Part shown: positions 45,783 through 52,273 of the stretch, in pieces | Layout of the letters: every line of letters begins with the position of its first letter | Position numbering within the stretch: position 1 is the stretch's first letter | DNA from: Mycobacterium asiaticum | Lineage (GTDB): Bacteria > Actinomycetota > Actinomycetes > Mycobacteriales > Mycobacteriaceae | Length of the DNA: 52,273 bases | Reading direction: 5' to 3' | NCBI RefSeq assembly: GCF_001668675.1 | Contig: NZ_LZKQ01000094.1 | Coordinates: forward strand, 1-52,273 | Made by a program: the position numbers and the translations under genes | The notes under the pieces: model-generated | The model's input: only the letters and a program-made list of their open reading frames with translations | Databases searched by the model: none | What the model was told of the DNA's origin: nothing

Positions 45783-47480
45783 ATGACACAGGTGAGTCTT
45801 TCGAACGAGATCGAAGCGTCCGCGCGGCGGTCTGGCGTCCGTACCGAGCGGATCTTCGAGGGATACAACACCTCAGATGCGTACACCAAGGCGTTCGACG
45901 AGATGTTCGACGCCCAGGGCAACGTGCGTGGGCCCTACAAGGGCATTTACGCCGAGCTGGCGCCGACGGACGCCTCAGAACTCAAGGCCAGGGCCGAAGC
46001 GCTGGGCCGCGCCTTCATCGACCAGGGCATCACGTTCTCCCTGTCCGGTCAGGAGCGGCCCTTTCCGCTGGACCTGGTCCCGCGGGTCATCTCCGCCGCC
46101 GAGTGGACCCGGCTGGAGCGCGGCATCACCCAGCGCGTCAAGGCCCTCGAGATGTATCTCGACGACATCTATGGTGACCAGGAGATTCTGCGGGACGGAG
46201 TGATCCCCCGGCGGCTCATCACCTCCTGTGAGCACTTCCATCGGGAAGCCGTCGGCATCGTTCCCCCCAACGGCGTGCGCATCCACGTCGCCGGAATCGA
46301 CCTGATCCGCGACGACCGCGGCGACTTCCGGGTCCTGGAGGACAACCTGCGCTCGCCGTCGGGTGTGTCCTACGTCATGGAAAACCGGCGCACCATGGCC
46401 CGGGTCTTCCCCAACCTGTTCGCCACCCACCGGGTCCGCACGGTCGACGACTACTCCTCGCACCTACTGCGCGCGCTGCGCAACTCGGCGGCCACCAACG
46501 AAGCCGACCCGACGGTGGTGGTGCTGACCCCGGGCGTCTACAACTCGGCCTACTTCGAGCATTCGCTGCTGGCCCGGCAGATGGGCGTCGAGCTGGTCGA
46601 GGGTCGCGACCTGTTCTGCCGCGACAACCAGGTCTACATGCGGACCACCGAGGGGGAGCGCCAGGTCGACGTCATTTACCGGCGCATCGACGACGCGTTC
46701 CTGGACCCGCTGCAATTCCGGGCCGACTCGGTACTCGGCGTGGCCGGCCTGGTCAACGCCGCCCGGGCGGGCAACGTCGTCATCTCGAGCTCGATCGGCA
46801 ACGGCGTCGGCGACGACAAGCTCGTCTACACCTACGTGCCCACCATCATCGAGTACTACCTGGGCGAGAAACCGCTGCTGGCCAACGTCGACACCTATCG
46901 CTGCTGGCTCGACGACGAACGCGAAGAGGTGCTGGACCGCATCAACGAGCTGGTGATCAAGCCGGTCGAGGGGTCCGGCGGCTACGGCATCGTGTTCGGC
47001 CCGGAAGCCTCCGACAAAGAGCTTGCCGCGATCAGCAAGAAGATCCGCGACGACCCGCGGGCCTGGATCGCCCAGCCGATGATGGAGTTGTCGACCGTGC
47101 CCACCCGCATCGGCGACTCGCTGGCGCAGCGCTACGTCGACCTGCGACCGTTCGCCGTCAACGACGGCAACGACGTATGGGTGTTGCCCGGCGGGTTGAC
47201 CCGGGTGGCGCTGGTGGAAGGCTCCCGGGTGGTCAACTCCAGCCAGGGCGGCGGTTCCAAGGACACCTGGGTGCTGGCGCCGCGCGCGTCGGTGCTCGAC
47301 CGCGAGTTGGGGCGTGCGGAAGTCGTGCGTTCGCTGCCCCGCGCGGTGCCCGAGCAGAATTCCGACGATGCCCGGCCCACACCGGTCGCCCCGGCGCCGG
47401 CCCGCCAGAGCCAGGGCCGATCCGAGGAGCCGCAGCAGGAGCAGGAAGAGCAACAGCAACAGCAGAAGGCGGCCGACTGA
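45783..47480 (+). CDS. Circularly permuted ATP-grasp protein
   Basis: A 565-residue protein, counterpart of Rv2411c. The circularly permuted ATP-grasp fold is marked by GIDLIRDDRGDFRVLEDNLR and SPSGVSYVMENRR (about 180-205), the GVYNSAYFEHSLLARQMG segment, and a late KPVEGSGGYGIVFGPEASD (about 397-415) that supplies nucleotide-binding residues. It probably forms an amide-type bond with ATP, but the substrates are unknown. The last 40 residues are low-complexity, Pro/Gln/Glu-rich with a poly-Gln run (about 547-562), and look disordered. It overlaps the next gene by TGATG and belongs to the conserved operon with alpha-E and transglutaminase-like proteins. Confidence 0.9.
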   Translation: MTQVSLSNEIEASARRSGVRTERIFEGYNTSDAYTKAFDEMFDAQGNVRGPYKGIYAELAPTDASELKARAEALGRAFIDQGITFSLSGQERPFPLDLVPRVISAAEWTRLERGITQRVKALEMYLDDIYGDQEILRDGVIPRRLITSCEHFHREAVGIVPPNGVRIHVAGIDLIRDDRGDFRVLEDNLRSPSGVSYVMENRRTMARVFPNLFATHRVRTVDDYSSHLLRALRNSAATNEADPTVVVLTPGVYNSAYFEHSLLARQMGVELVEGRDLFCRDNQVYMRTTEGERQVDVIYRRIDDAFLDPLQFRADSVLGVAGLVNAARAGNVVISSSIGNGVGDDKLVYTYVPTIIEYYLGEKPLLANVDTYRCWLDDEREEVLDRINELVIKPVEGSGGYGIVFGPEASDKELAAISKKIRDDPRAWIAQPMMELSTVPTRIGDSLAQRYVDLRPFAVNDGNDVWVLPGGLTRVALVEGSRVVNSSQGGGSKDTWVLAPRASVLDRELGRAEVVRSLPRAVPEQNSDDARPTPVAPAPARQSQGRSEEPQQEQEEQQQQQKAAD

Positions 47481-48466
47481 TGCTGGCGCGCAACGCCGAA
47501 GCGCTGTACTGGATCGGGCGCTACGTCGAACGGGCCGACGACACGGCGCGCATCCTGGATGTCGCGGTCCACCAATTGCTGGAAGATTCCAGCGTCGACC
47601 CCGACCAGGCCTCCCGCTTACTGCTGCAGGTGCTGGGCATCGAGCCCCCCGAGCACCAGCTCGATGTCTGGTCGCTGACCGACCTGGTGGCGTTCAGCGC
47701 CAACAGTGACGGGGGTTCGTCGATCGTCGACGCGATCTCCGCGGCGCGCGAAAATGCGCGGTCGGCAAGGGAAGTCACCTCCAGTGAAACCTGGGAGTGC
47801 ATCAACACCACCTACCATGCCCTACCCGAACGAGAGCGGGCCGCCAAACGTCTTGGGCCGCACGAGTTTCTATCGTTCATCGAAGGCCGCGCGGCGATGT
47901 TCGCGGGTCTGGCGGACTCGACGCTGTCCCGCGACGACGGCTATCGCTTCATGGTGCTGGGCCGCGCGATCGAACGGGTCGACATGACGGTGCGCCTGCT
48001 GTTGTCCCGGGTGGGGGACAGCGCGTCATCGCCGGCCTGGGTCACCCTGCTGCGTTCCGCCGGTGCGCACGACACCTACCTACGCACCTACCGCGGTGTG
48101 CTCGACGCCGGCCGGGTCGTCGAATTCATGTTGTTGGACCGGCTTTTCCCGCGATCGGTGTTCTATTCGCTGCGACTGGCCGAACACAATCTCGAAGAGT
48201 TGCTGCACAACCCACACAGCCGTATCGGCGCGACCACCGAAGCCCAGCGACTGCTCGGGCAGGCACGCAGTGAGCTGGAATTCGTGCAGCCCGGGGTGCT
48301 GCTCGAGTCGTTGGACAGCAGGCTGGCGAGCTTGCAGAGAACTTGCCGAGATGTCGGAGATGCGTTGGCGTTGCAGTACTTTCACGCCGCACCCTGGGTG
48401 GCATGGACGGATGCCCGACAGCGCGGGGTATTGGCCGACACCGTCGAGACCAAAGGAGAATCCTGA
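47480..48466 (+). CDS. Alpha-E domain protein
   Basis: A 328-residue, mostly helical protein of the bacterial alpha-E domain family, counterpart of Rv2410c. It begins MLARNAEALYWIGRYVERAD, the family hallmark, and contains WECINTTYHALPERE and VLGRAIERVDMTVRLLLSRV. The ATG overlaps the stop of the ATP-grasp gene and the stop overlaps the ATG of the transglutaminase-like gene, so three proteins are translationally coupled. The family always travels with circularly permuted ATP-grasp and transglutaminase-like partners, suggesting a shared peptide-related modification, but no reaction has been assigned that I know of. Confidence 0.92.
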   Translation: MLARNAEALYWIGRYVERADDTARILDVAVHQLLEDSSVDPDQASRLLLQVLGIEPPEHQLDVWSLTDLVAFSANSDGGSSIVDAISAARENARSAREVTSSETWECINTTYHALPERERAAKRLGPHEFLSFIEGRAAMFAGLADSTLSRDDGYRFMVLGRAIERVDMTVRLLLSRVGDSASSPAWVTLLRSAGAHDTYLRTYRGVLDAGRVVEFMLLDRLFPRSVFYSLRLAEHNLEELLHNPHSRIGATTEAQRLLGQARSELEFVQPGVLLESLDSRLASLQRTCRDVGDALALQYFHAAPWVAWTDARQRGVLADTVETKGES

Positions 48467-49305
48467 TGTGGCGGATGCGGGTGGTGCACACCACCGGGTA
48501 TGCCTACCCGTCGCCGGTGACCGCGTCCTACAACGAGGCTCGGCTGACTCCGCGGTCCAACACACGCCAGAACGTAATCCTGAACCGGGTCGAGACCATT
48601 CCGGCCACCCGGTCCTACCGCTACATCGACTATTGGGGCACCGCGGTCACGGCATTCGACCTGCATGCGCCGCACCTCGAACTCACCGTGACGTCCTCAT
48701 CGGTGGTCGAGACCGAGCGCCCGGAACCGCCGGCCGCCAAGACCAGCTGGGAAGAGCTGCAGTCCATCGCCGTCATCGACCGCTTCGACGAGGTGCTTCG
48801 ACCCACCAATTACACCCCGACCAGCAAACGCGTTGCGGCCGTGGGGAAACGAATCATGAATAACTACGACCCGGGAGAAGCCATCGTCGCGGCTGCCCGC
48901 TGGGCCCGCAGTGAACTGGATTATCTGCCCGGTACCACCGGAGTGCATTCGTCCGGCCTCGACGCGCTGCAAAAGGGCAAGGGCGTGTGCCAAGACTTTG
49001 CGCACCTGACCCTGATCCTGTTGCGCAGCATGGGAATTCCGGGTCGTTATGTGTCCGGTTACCTGCACCCGAATGCCGAGGCCGAGGTGGGAAAGACCGT
49101 GGCTGGCCGCAGTCATGCCTGGATCCAGGCGTGGGCTGGGGGCTGGGTCAATTACGACCCCACCAACGACACCGAGATCACCGAGCAATACATCAGCGTC
49201 GGCGTTGGCCGCGACTATGCCGACGTATCGCCGTTGAAAGGCATTTACTCAGGGTTGGGCGCCACCGACCTCGACGTGGACGTGGAAATCACCCGGCTGG
49301 CGTAG
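48466..49305 (+). CDS. Transglutaminase-like cysteine protein
   Basis: A 279-residue protein, same length as Rv2409c. An N-terminal beta domain (WRMRVVHTTGYAYPSPVTAS) is followed by a transglutaminase/protease-like core with the catalytic triad Cys175 (GKGVCQDFAHL), His217 (SHAWIQAW) and Asp231 (NYDPTND). Such proteins can act as proteases, amidases or cross-linking enzymes. It ends the operon with the ATP-grasp and alpha-E proteins. No signal peptide is visible, so it is probably cytosolic. Start chosen at ATG 48466 (ATGA overlap) preceded by AAAGGAGAA. Confidence 0.93.
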   Translation: MWRMRVVHTTGYAYPSPVTASYNEARLTPRSNTRQNVILNRVETIPATRSYRYIDYWGTAVTAFDLHAPHLELTVTSSSVVETERPEPPAAKTSWEELQSIAVIDRFDEVLRPTNYTPTSKRVAAVGKRIMNNYDPGEAIVAAARWARSELDYLPGTTGVHSSGLDALQKGKGVCQDFAHLTLILLRSMGIPGRYVSGYLHPNAEAEVGKTVAGRSHAWIQAWAGGWVNYDPTNDTEITEQYISVGVGRDYADVSPLKGIYSGLGATDLDVDVEITRLA

Positions 49306-49535
49306 TGCGGTCCGATAGGGCAGCCAGCCAATGTGCCCGCCTGTGGGCCGTCGATAGTTCCCTGACCTGCTTGTACGGCCTTTCCTGGAAAGTTGCTGTG
49401 AGAAACCTGGACGATGTGCGTTTTGGGCTCTGCGTCGCGGGCAACCCAAGACTGGACGGGGGTCGTCCCCAAGCCCGACAGGGCGGGGGCCTAACTGAAC
49501 ACGAGTCAAGCCCGACGACCAACAAGGAGAATGCA

Positions 49536-49880
49536 ATGGACTTCAAGAGGTTTTTCGCAGGCGCGGCCATGGCAGGCGCACTCGGGGCCGGTGCCCTCGG
49601 CATCGGAGCCGGTATGGCGCAGGCGGACCCGCACGGACCTAACATCCCCGGCTGTGTAGGCGGGCCGGGCGTGAACTGCAACGGCCCGGGCACCCCGCTG
49701 CCGCCGGGGCAACGCGGCTTCCCGCCTCCGGGCCACTACAACGACCCGATCGGCTACGGTCTGCCGGCCGTCTGGATGCCGCCGGGACACCCCACTGCCT
49801 ACCCGGTGGTGTTCAACGCGAGTCTGAACACCTGGGGTGTCTTCTTGCCGAGCGGTGAGTTCGTCGCCTACATCGCGTAA
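49536..49880 (+). CDS. Small secreted Pro/Gly-rich protein of unknown function
   Basis: A 114-residue protein from ATG 49536 with AAGGAGA upstream. A Sec signal peptide is clear (about 1-30: basic DFKRF, hydrophobic Ala/Gly core, cleavage likely after GMAQA). The mature chain is rich in Pro and Gly, has two cysteines close together (GCVGGPGVNC) that may form a disulfide, and ends in a beta-like segment (FNASLNTWGVFLPSGEFVAY). Similar small secreted proteins occur in mycobacteria without known function. The 230 bases upstream (49306-49535) have no gene; they hold a hairpin-capable GGACGGGGGTCGTCCCC stretch about 80 bases before the start, and probably the promoter. Confidence 0.8.
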   Translation: MDFKRFFAGAAMAGALGAGALGIGAGMAQADPHGPNIPGCVGGPGVNCNGPGTPLPPGQRGFPPPGHYNDPIGYGLPAVWMPPGHPTAYPVVFNASLNTWGVFLPSGEFVAYIA

Positions 49881-49894
49881 CCGGGCACAACGAG

Positions 49895-49924
49895 ACAGCC
49901 GCCGCCAAATTTGGCGGCGGCTGT
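49895..49924. terminator. Perfect 30-base palindromic terminator
   Basis: A perfect inverted repeat with 15-base arms (ACAGCCGCCGCCAAA and its exact complement), centred at 49909/49910. It lies 14 bases after the secreted-protein stop and 16 bases before the stop of the convergent PE gene. A strong bidirectional terminator is the simplest reading. The next bases (TCGTCTG) are not a full U-tract, as is usual in mycobacteria. Confidence 0.75.
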
Positions 49925-49940
49925 TCGTCTGTGAAGCCGA

Positions 49941-50291
49941 TCAGGGGCCGCCGAGCAGCTCCTGTGCCGGGCCGTTGACCGCGCCGAGCCCGCTCTTCAG
50001 TGCGGCTGCGCCCACCGACTCGGCGTTGGCGTAGGCGTTGCCGCCGGAGGCCACGGCCCGCACGAACTGGTCGTGGAACGACGCCATCTGCGCGCTGATG
50101 TCCTGATACGTCTGAGCGTGTGCGCTGTAGAGCTGTGCGACCAGCGCTGAGACGGCGTCCGCGGCCGGAGCCGGTATCGCGGTCGTCGGGGCGGCTGCGT
50201 TAGCACTGGATTCTGCGATCGTGGAGCCGATGCCGGCCAGGTTCTTCGCCGCAGCGGCTATCGCCTCTGGGCCTGCGACGAACCACGACAT
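49941..50291 (-). CDS. Short PE-family protein
   Basis: A 116-residue PE protein. It starts MSWFVAGPEAIAAAAKNLAG from ATG 50291 and folds as two antiparallel helices, ending with the secretion motif YANAE (Tyr87-Glu91) and a short tail. An ATG 12 bases upstream is also in frame but is not preceded by a better site. PE proteins are exported by ESX systems, usually as a dimer with a PPE protein; no PPE partner is next to it. In M. tuberculosis the same position beside RNase Z holds PE24 (Rv2408), which is longer as I recall it. Confidence 0.9.
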   Translation of the reverse strand: MSWFVAGPEAIAAAAKNLAGIGSTIAESSANAAAPTTAIPAPAADAVSALVAQLYSAHAQTYQDISAQMASFHDQFVRAVASGGNAYANAESVGAAALKSGLGAVNGPAQELLGGP

Positions 50292-50468
50292 CCCGCACCT
50301 CAAATCAAGAACGGCAGGAGCGGATCGTACCGCGATTCATGCCCGAAAACTGCGTTTCGTCCGCTTTTTGCCTGCCTGCGCCAGTACGAGTCTAACGGCA
50401 CCGTGGTGCGGCCACCGACACAACTTCCGCTCAGCGGGCTCCAGGGTTTGCTGGGAGTCTCCGGCGGA

Positions 50469-51311
50469 TTATTGCCGCCGCTCTACCTCCACCCGGTGCA
50501 GATCGTCGCCCAACTCGACGCGCCCGCCGAATTCGGTGGCAGCCAGCGCCCGCCACTGCTCCTCCTGGCCAGGGGCGATGGCCGGCACGTAGTGGGTCAG
50601 GATGAGGGTCGCGACGCCGGCGCGTTCGGCGGTCGCGGCCGCCTCCTGGACCGAGGAGTGGTAGTCGCAGACGTCCTTGATCCGCTGTAGGGGGGCGTGG
50701 GTGAGCACGTCCTTGAGAATCGCCGTGTGTACCAACGCGTCTGCGCCGGTTGCCAGTTCGTCCAGGGTGGGGCACGGCACCGTGTCACCGGCCAGTACCA
50801 CCGCGGCGCCGTCGAATTCGATTCGGAATCCGATCGTCGGCGCCACCGGGCGGTGGTCGGTGGGACCGACCCGCATCGTCACGCCGTCGCGGTCCCACAC
50901 CGTGCCCTCGGTGTATTCGTGCACTTCCACCGGAGGCGGCGCGTTCAGGTCCGCATGGTGGGCGATGCGGTAGCCGATGTCGTGGCCGAACGCCTTGAGC
51001 GTCGCGTCGACCACCTCGGCCGTTCCGGGCGGCCCGATGATCTGTAACGGCGGGGGTTCCGGCGTGAAATTGCTCACCCAGGCGGTGATCAGCACGTCAC
51101 CAAGGTCGGCGATGTGGTCGCTGTGCAGGTGGGTGAGCAGCAGCGCCGACAGGTTGGCCGCCCCCACGCCGACGGCGGCGGCGCGCTGCAGCACCCCCCG
51201 CCCGCAATCGACCAAGAACACCTGGCCGCCCGCGCGGACCAGGGTCGACGGGCCGGCGCGGTTCGGGTCGGGGATCGGGCTTCCGGTTCCGAGCAGGGTG
51301 ACCTCGATCAT
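50469..51311 (-). CDS. rnz: Ribonuclease Z (metallo-beta-lactamase fold)
   Basis: A 280-residue tRNA 3'-processing endonuclease homologue, counterpart of Rv2407. The zinc motif HLHSDH is at 61-66, the N-terminal [20 protein letters not shown] carries the family start, and later metal ligands are in VVLAGDTV and [14 protein letters not shown]. The ATG at 51311 is chosen over an in-frame GTG two codons upstream because homologues start MxEVTLLG. The 157 bases after the stop, before the PE gene start, hold no gene. Divergent from the CBS gene with 212 bases between. Confidence 0.9.
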   Translation of the reverse strand: MIEVTLLGTGSPIPDPNRAGPSTLVRAGGQVFLVDCGRGVLQRAAAVGVGAANLSALLLTHLHSDHIADLGDVLITAWVSNFTPEPPPLQIIGPPGTAEVVDATLKAFGHDIGYRIAHHADLNAPPPVEVHEYTEGTVWDRDGVTMRVGPTDHRPVAPTIGFRIEFDGAAVVLAGDTVPCPTLDELATGADALVHTAILKDVLTHAPLQRIKDVCDYHSSVQEAAATAERAGVATLILTHYVPAIAPGQEEQWRALAATEFGGRVELGDDLHRVEVERRQ

Positions 51312-51478
51312 GGCCACATATCTATCAAGCGCGCCCGTCGCGCATCACCCGTTTGACGGGAATCCGGATCGATTTCCTGATCGCGACGGCGCCGTCAAGC
51401 AAACATGACAGTTTGGTGGCGACGCGGCCGTGGGTTGCGACGTTCGCTTTTGCACCGCCCGACTTAGCCGTAGCCTGG

Positions 51479-51494
51479 TGTGAAACCGGTCACT
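51479..51494. promoter_or_regulatory. Predicted CRP-type operator upstream of the CBS gene
   Basis: The 16-mer TGTGAAACCGGTCACT matches the mycobacterial CRP consensus TGTGA-N6-TCACA at every base but the last. It ends 29 bases before the CBS-domain ATG and lies in the divergent rnz/CBS region. A site so close to the start could act as repressor or as a class II activator site, depending on the unknown transcription start. Prediction from sequence only. Confidence 0.55.
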
Positions 51495-51523
51495 ATGAAG
51501 TTCCCCAACGACGGGAGGCCTAG

Positions 51524-51943
51524 ATGCGGATCGCGGACGTCTTGCGAAACAAGGGTGCGGCGGTGACGACGATCAACCCCGACGCGACGGTCCGGGAACT
51601 GCTGGCGGGTCTGGCCGAACAGAACATCGGCGCCATGGTGGTAGTCGGCGACGAGGGCGTAGTGGGCATCGTGTCCGAGCGCGACGTGGTGCGGCAACTG
51701 CACGTGCACGGGGCCAGCGTGTTGTCCCGCCCGGTCGCCAAGATCATGACCAACGCCGTCACGACCTGCACGAAGTCGGACACGGTGGACAGCGTCAGCG
51801 TGCTGATGACCCAGAACCGGGTGCGGCACGTGCCGGTGCTCGACGTGCCCGAGGAAGGCATTCGCCGCGAGGGCGCGATCCTGGATCGGGAGACCTTCGA
51901 CGTGGTGGCCGCCCGGCTGCGGGCTGAATACTCCTGGCGCTAG
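51524..51943 (+). pseudogene. CBS-domain protein gene with a foreign C-terminal tail (chimeric open frame)
   Basis: The first 107 residues are the two-CBS protein of mycobacteria (counterpart of Rv2406c): RIADVLRNKGAAVTTINPDA, GEGVVGIVSERDVVRQ-like core, and VRHVPVLD. After base 51845 the frame switches to an unrelated 32-residue tail (ends VVAARLRAEYSWR), losing the expected ending GRKLIGIVSIGDVVKTR then MGELEAEQQQLQSYITQG. That ending is present on the other strand at 52072-52178. The tail may be the end of the gene that converges on the CBS gene (Rv2405 side in M. tuberculosis), reached through a foldback. The AGGCCTAG before the ATG and the CRP-like site fit the native 5' end. As drawn, the second CBS motif is incomplete. 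Either an assembly error or a true rearrangement. Confidence 0.75.
51751..51845. repeat. 95-bp exact inverted repeat, inner arm
   Basis: These 95 bases, inside the CBS frame, are identical to the reverse complement of 52179-52273. The match begins at the last base of the window and breaks at 51846 (T here, G in the other copy). The arms are separated by 333 bases. Confidence 0.97.
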
Positions 51944-51998
51944 TGCACTTTCTCGGCGAGGCGAATTCTGCGCGAGGCGAACCTGGCTGCCATTTTCC

Positions 51999-52015
51999 GC
52001 TGCGAATTTCGCAGC
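51999..52015. terminator. Small hairpin between convergent reading frames
   Basis: GCTGCGAATTTCGCAGC can pair over six to eight bases (GCTGCG/CGCAGC). It lies between the end of the + frame at 51943 and the end of the - frame at 52072. An upstream TGGCTGC (51984-51990) can pair with the same right arm as an alternative. It is placed where a bidirectional terminator would be expected for two convergent genes. Confidence 0.4.
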
Positions 52016-52071
52016 CACGTTCGGCTCGCGCGGCTGCATAAGCCCGGACGCGCAGTACGCGTGGCGCTGAG

Positions 52072-52273
52072 TTATCCCTGCGTGATGTAGGACTGCAGCT
52101 GCTGCTGCTCGGCTTCCAGTTCGCCCATCCGGGTCTTCACCACGTCACCGATGCTGACGATGCCGATCAGCTTGCGGCCGTCGAGCACCGGCACGTGCCG
52201 CACCCGGTTCTGGGTCATCAGCACGCTGACGCTGTCCACCGTGTCCGACTTCGTGCAGGTCGTGACGGCGTTG
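52072..52273 (-). CDS. CBS-domain protein, native C-terminal part (runs off the window)
   Basis: Reading leftwards from the window edge, the frame gives AVTTCTKSDTVDSVSVLMTQ, then RVRHVPVLDGRKLIGIVSIG and MGELEAEQQQLQSYITQG with stop TAA (52074-52072). This is the expected end of the Rv2406c-type CBS protein, completing the second CBS motif. Its first 31 residues repeat the + strand copy exactly at DNA level. The rest of the gene would lie beyond 52273. If the foldback is an assembly artefact, this piece belongs directly after base 51845 in the + orientation. Confidence 0.85.
   Translation of the reverse strand, partial: NAVTTCTKSDTVDSVSVLMTQNRVRHVPVLDGRKLIGIVSIGDVVKTRMGELEAEQQQLQSYITQG
52179..52273. 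repeat. 95-bp exact inverted repeat, outer arm at the window end
   Basis: Reverse complement of 51751-51845, with no mismatch, ending at the final base. How far the identity continues is unknown. Confidence 0.97.

Noticed and set aside
1..52273. CRISPR arrays, tRNA or rRNA genes
   Set aside because: No regularly spaced repeats, and no tRNA or rRNA signature seen on either strand.

Overview
The window comes from a GC-rich actinobacterium and is almost certainly a slow-growing, non-tuberculous Mycobacterium. It carries PE proteins (one with a Gly-rich PGRS-like linker), MmpS/MmpL transporters, a PapA acyltransferase, a mycobacterial lipid polyketide synthase, and a gene order that I recall as matching M. 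tuberculosis Rv2436 down to Rv2406c, read here in reverse orientation. No tRNA, rRNA, CRISPR array or intact insertion sequence was seen.

Left block (1-14128, conserved): the start of a DUF222/13E12-family protein cut by the window edge, ribokinase, a membrane protein of unknown role, a degenerate receptor-type adenylate cyclase translationally coupled to an MscS channel with a cyclic-nucleotide-binding domain, proA, a MoxR/VWA pair, and an SAM methyltransferase. A tight run nadD-rsfS-gpgP-octT-degV follows; gpgP and octT belong to methylglucose lipopolysaccharide (MGLP) synthesis.

Accessory island (about 14130-41770): inserted between degV and comEA, where M. tuberculosis has only eis. Its core is a divergent papA / bimodular pks pair with an MmpL10-like transporter and a PE-PPE-domain acyltransferase/hydrolase. 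Together these resemble the trehalose polyphleate (TPP) locus. The pks has two malonyl-type AT domains, a reducing module without DH or ER, and a fully reducing module, which fits repeating (CH=CH-CH2-CH2) phleic acyl chains. The usual adjacent fadD is absent. Beside the core lie a DapB-like dehydrogenase, an mmpS-mmpL pair and a PE-linked pepsin-like protease. On the other side of the pks are a two-subunit acyl-CoA dehydrogenase operon with a PPOX-fold protein, and an SDR / holin-like / DUF3618 operon.

Right block (41908-51523, conserved): comEA-comEC-holA, rpsT, then a three-gene overlapping operon (circularly permuted ATP-grasp, alpha-E domain, transglutaminase-like), a small secreted protein, a short PE protein and RNase Z.

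Right edge (51524-52273): a CBS-domain gene with a good CRP-type operator upstream runs into a foldback. Its first two thirds are in the + orientation, but its expected C-terminus lies on the opposite strand. A 95-bp exact inverted repeat ends exactly at the last base of the window. This is either a misassembly or a real inverted duplication and should be resolved before the CBS gene model is trusted.
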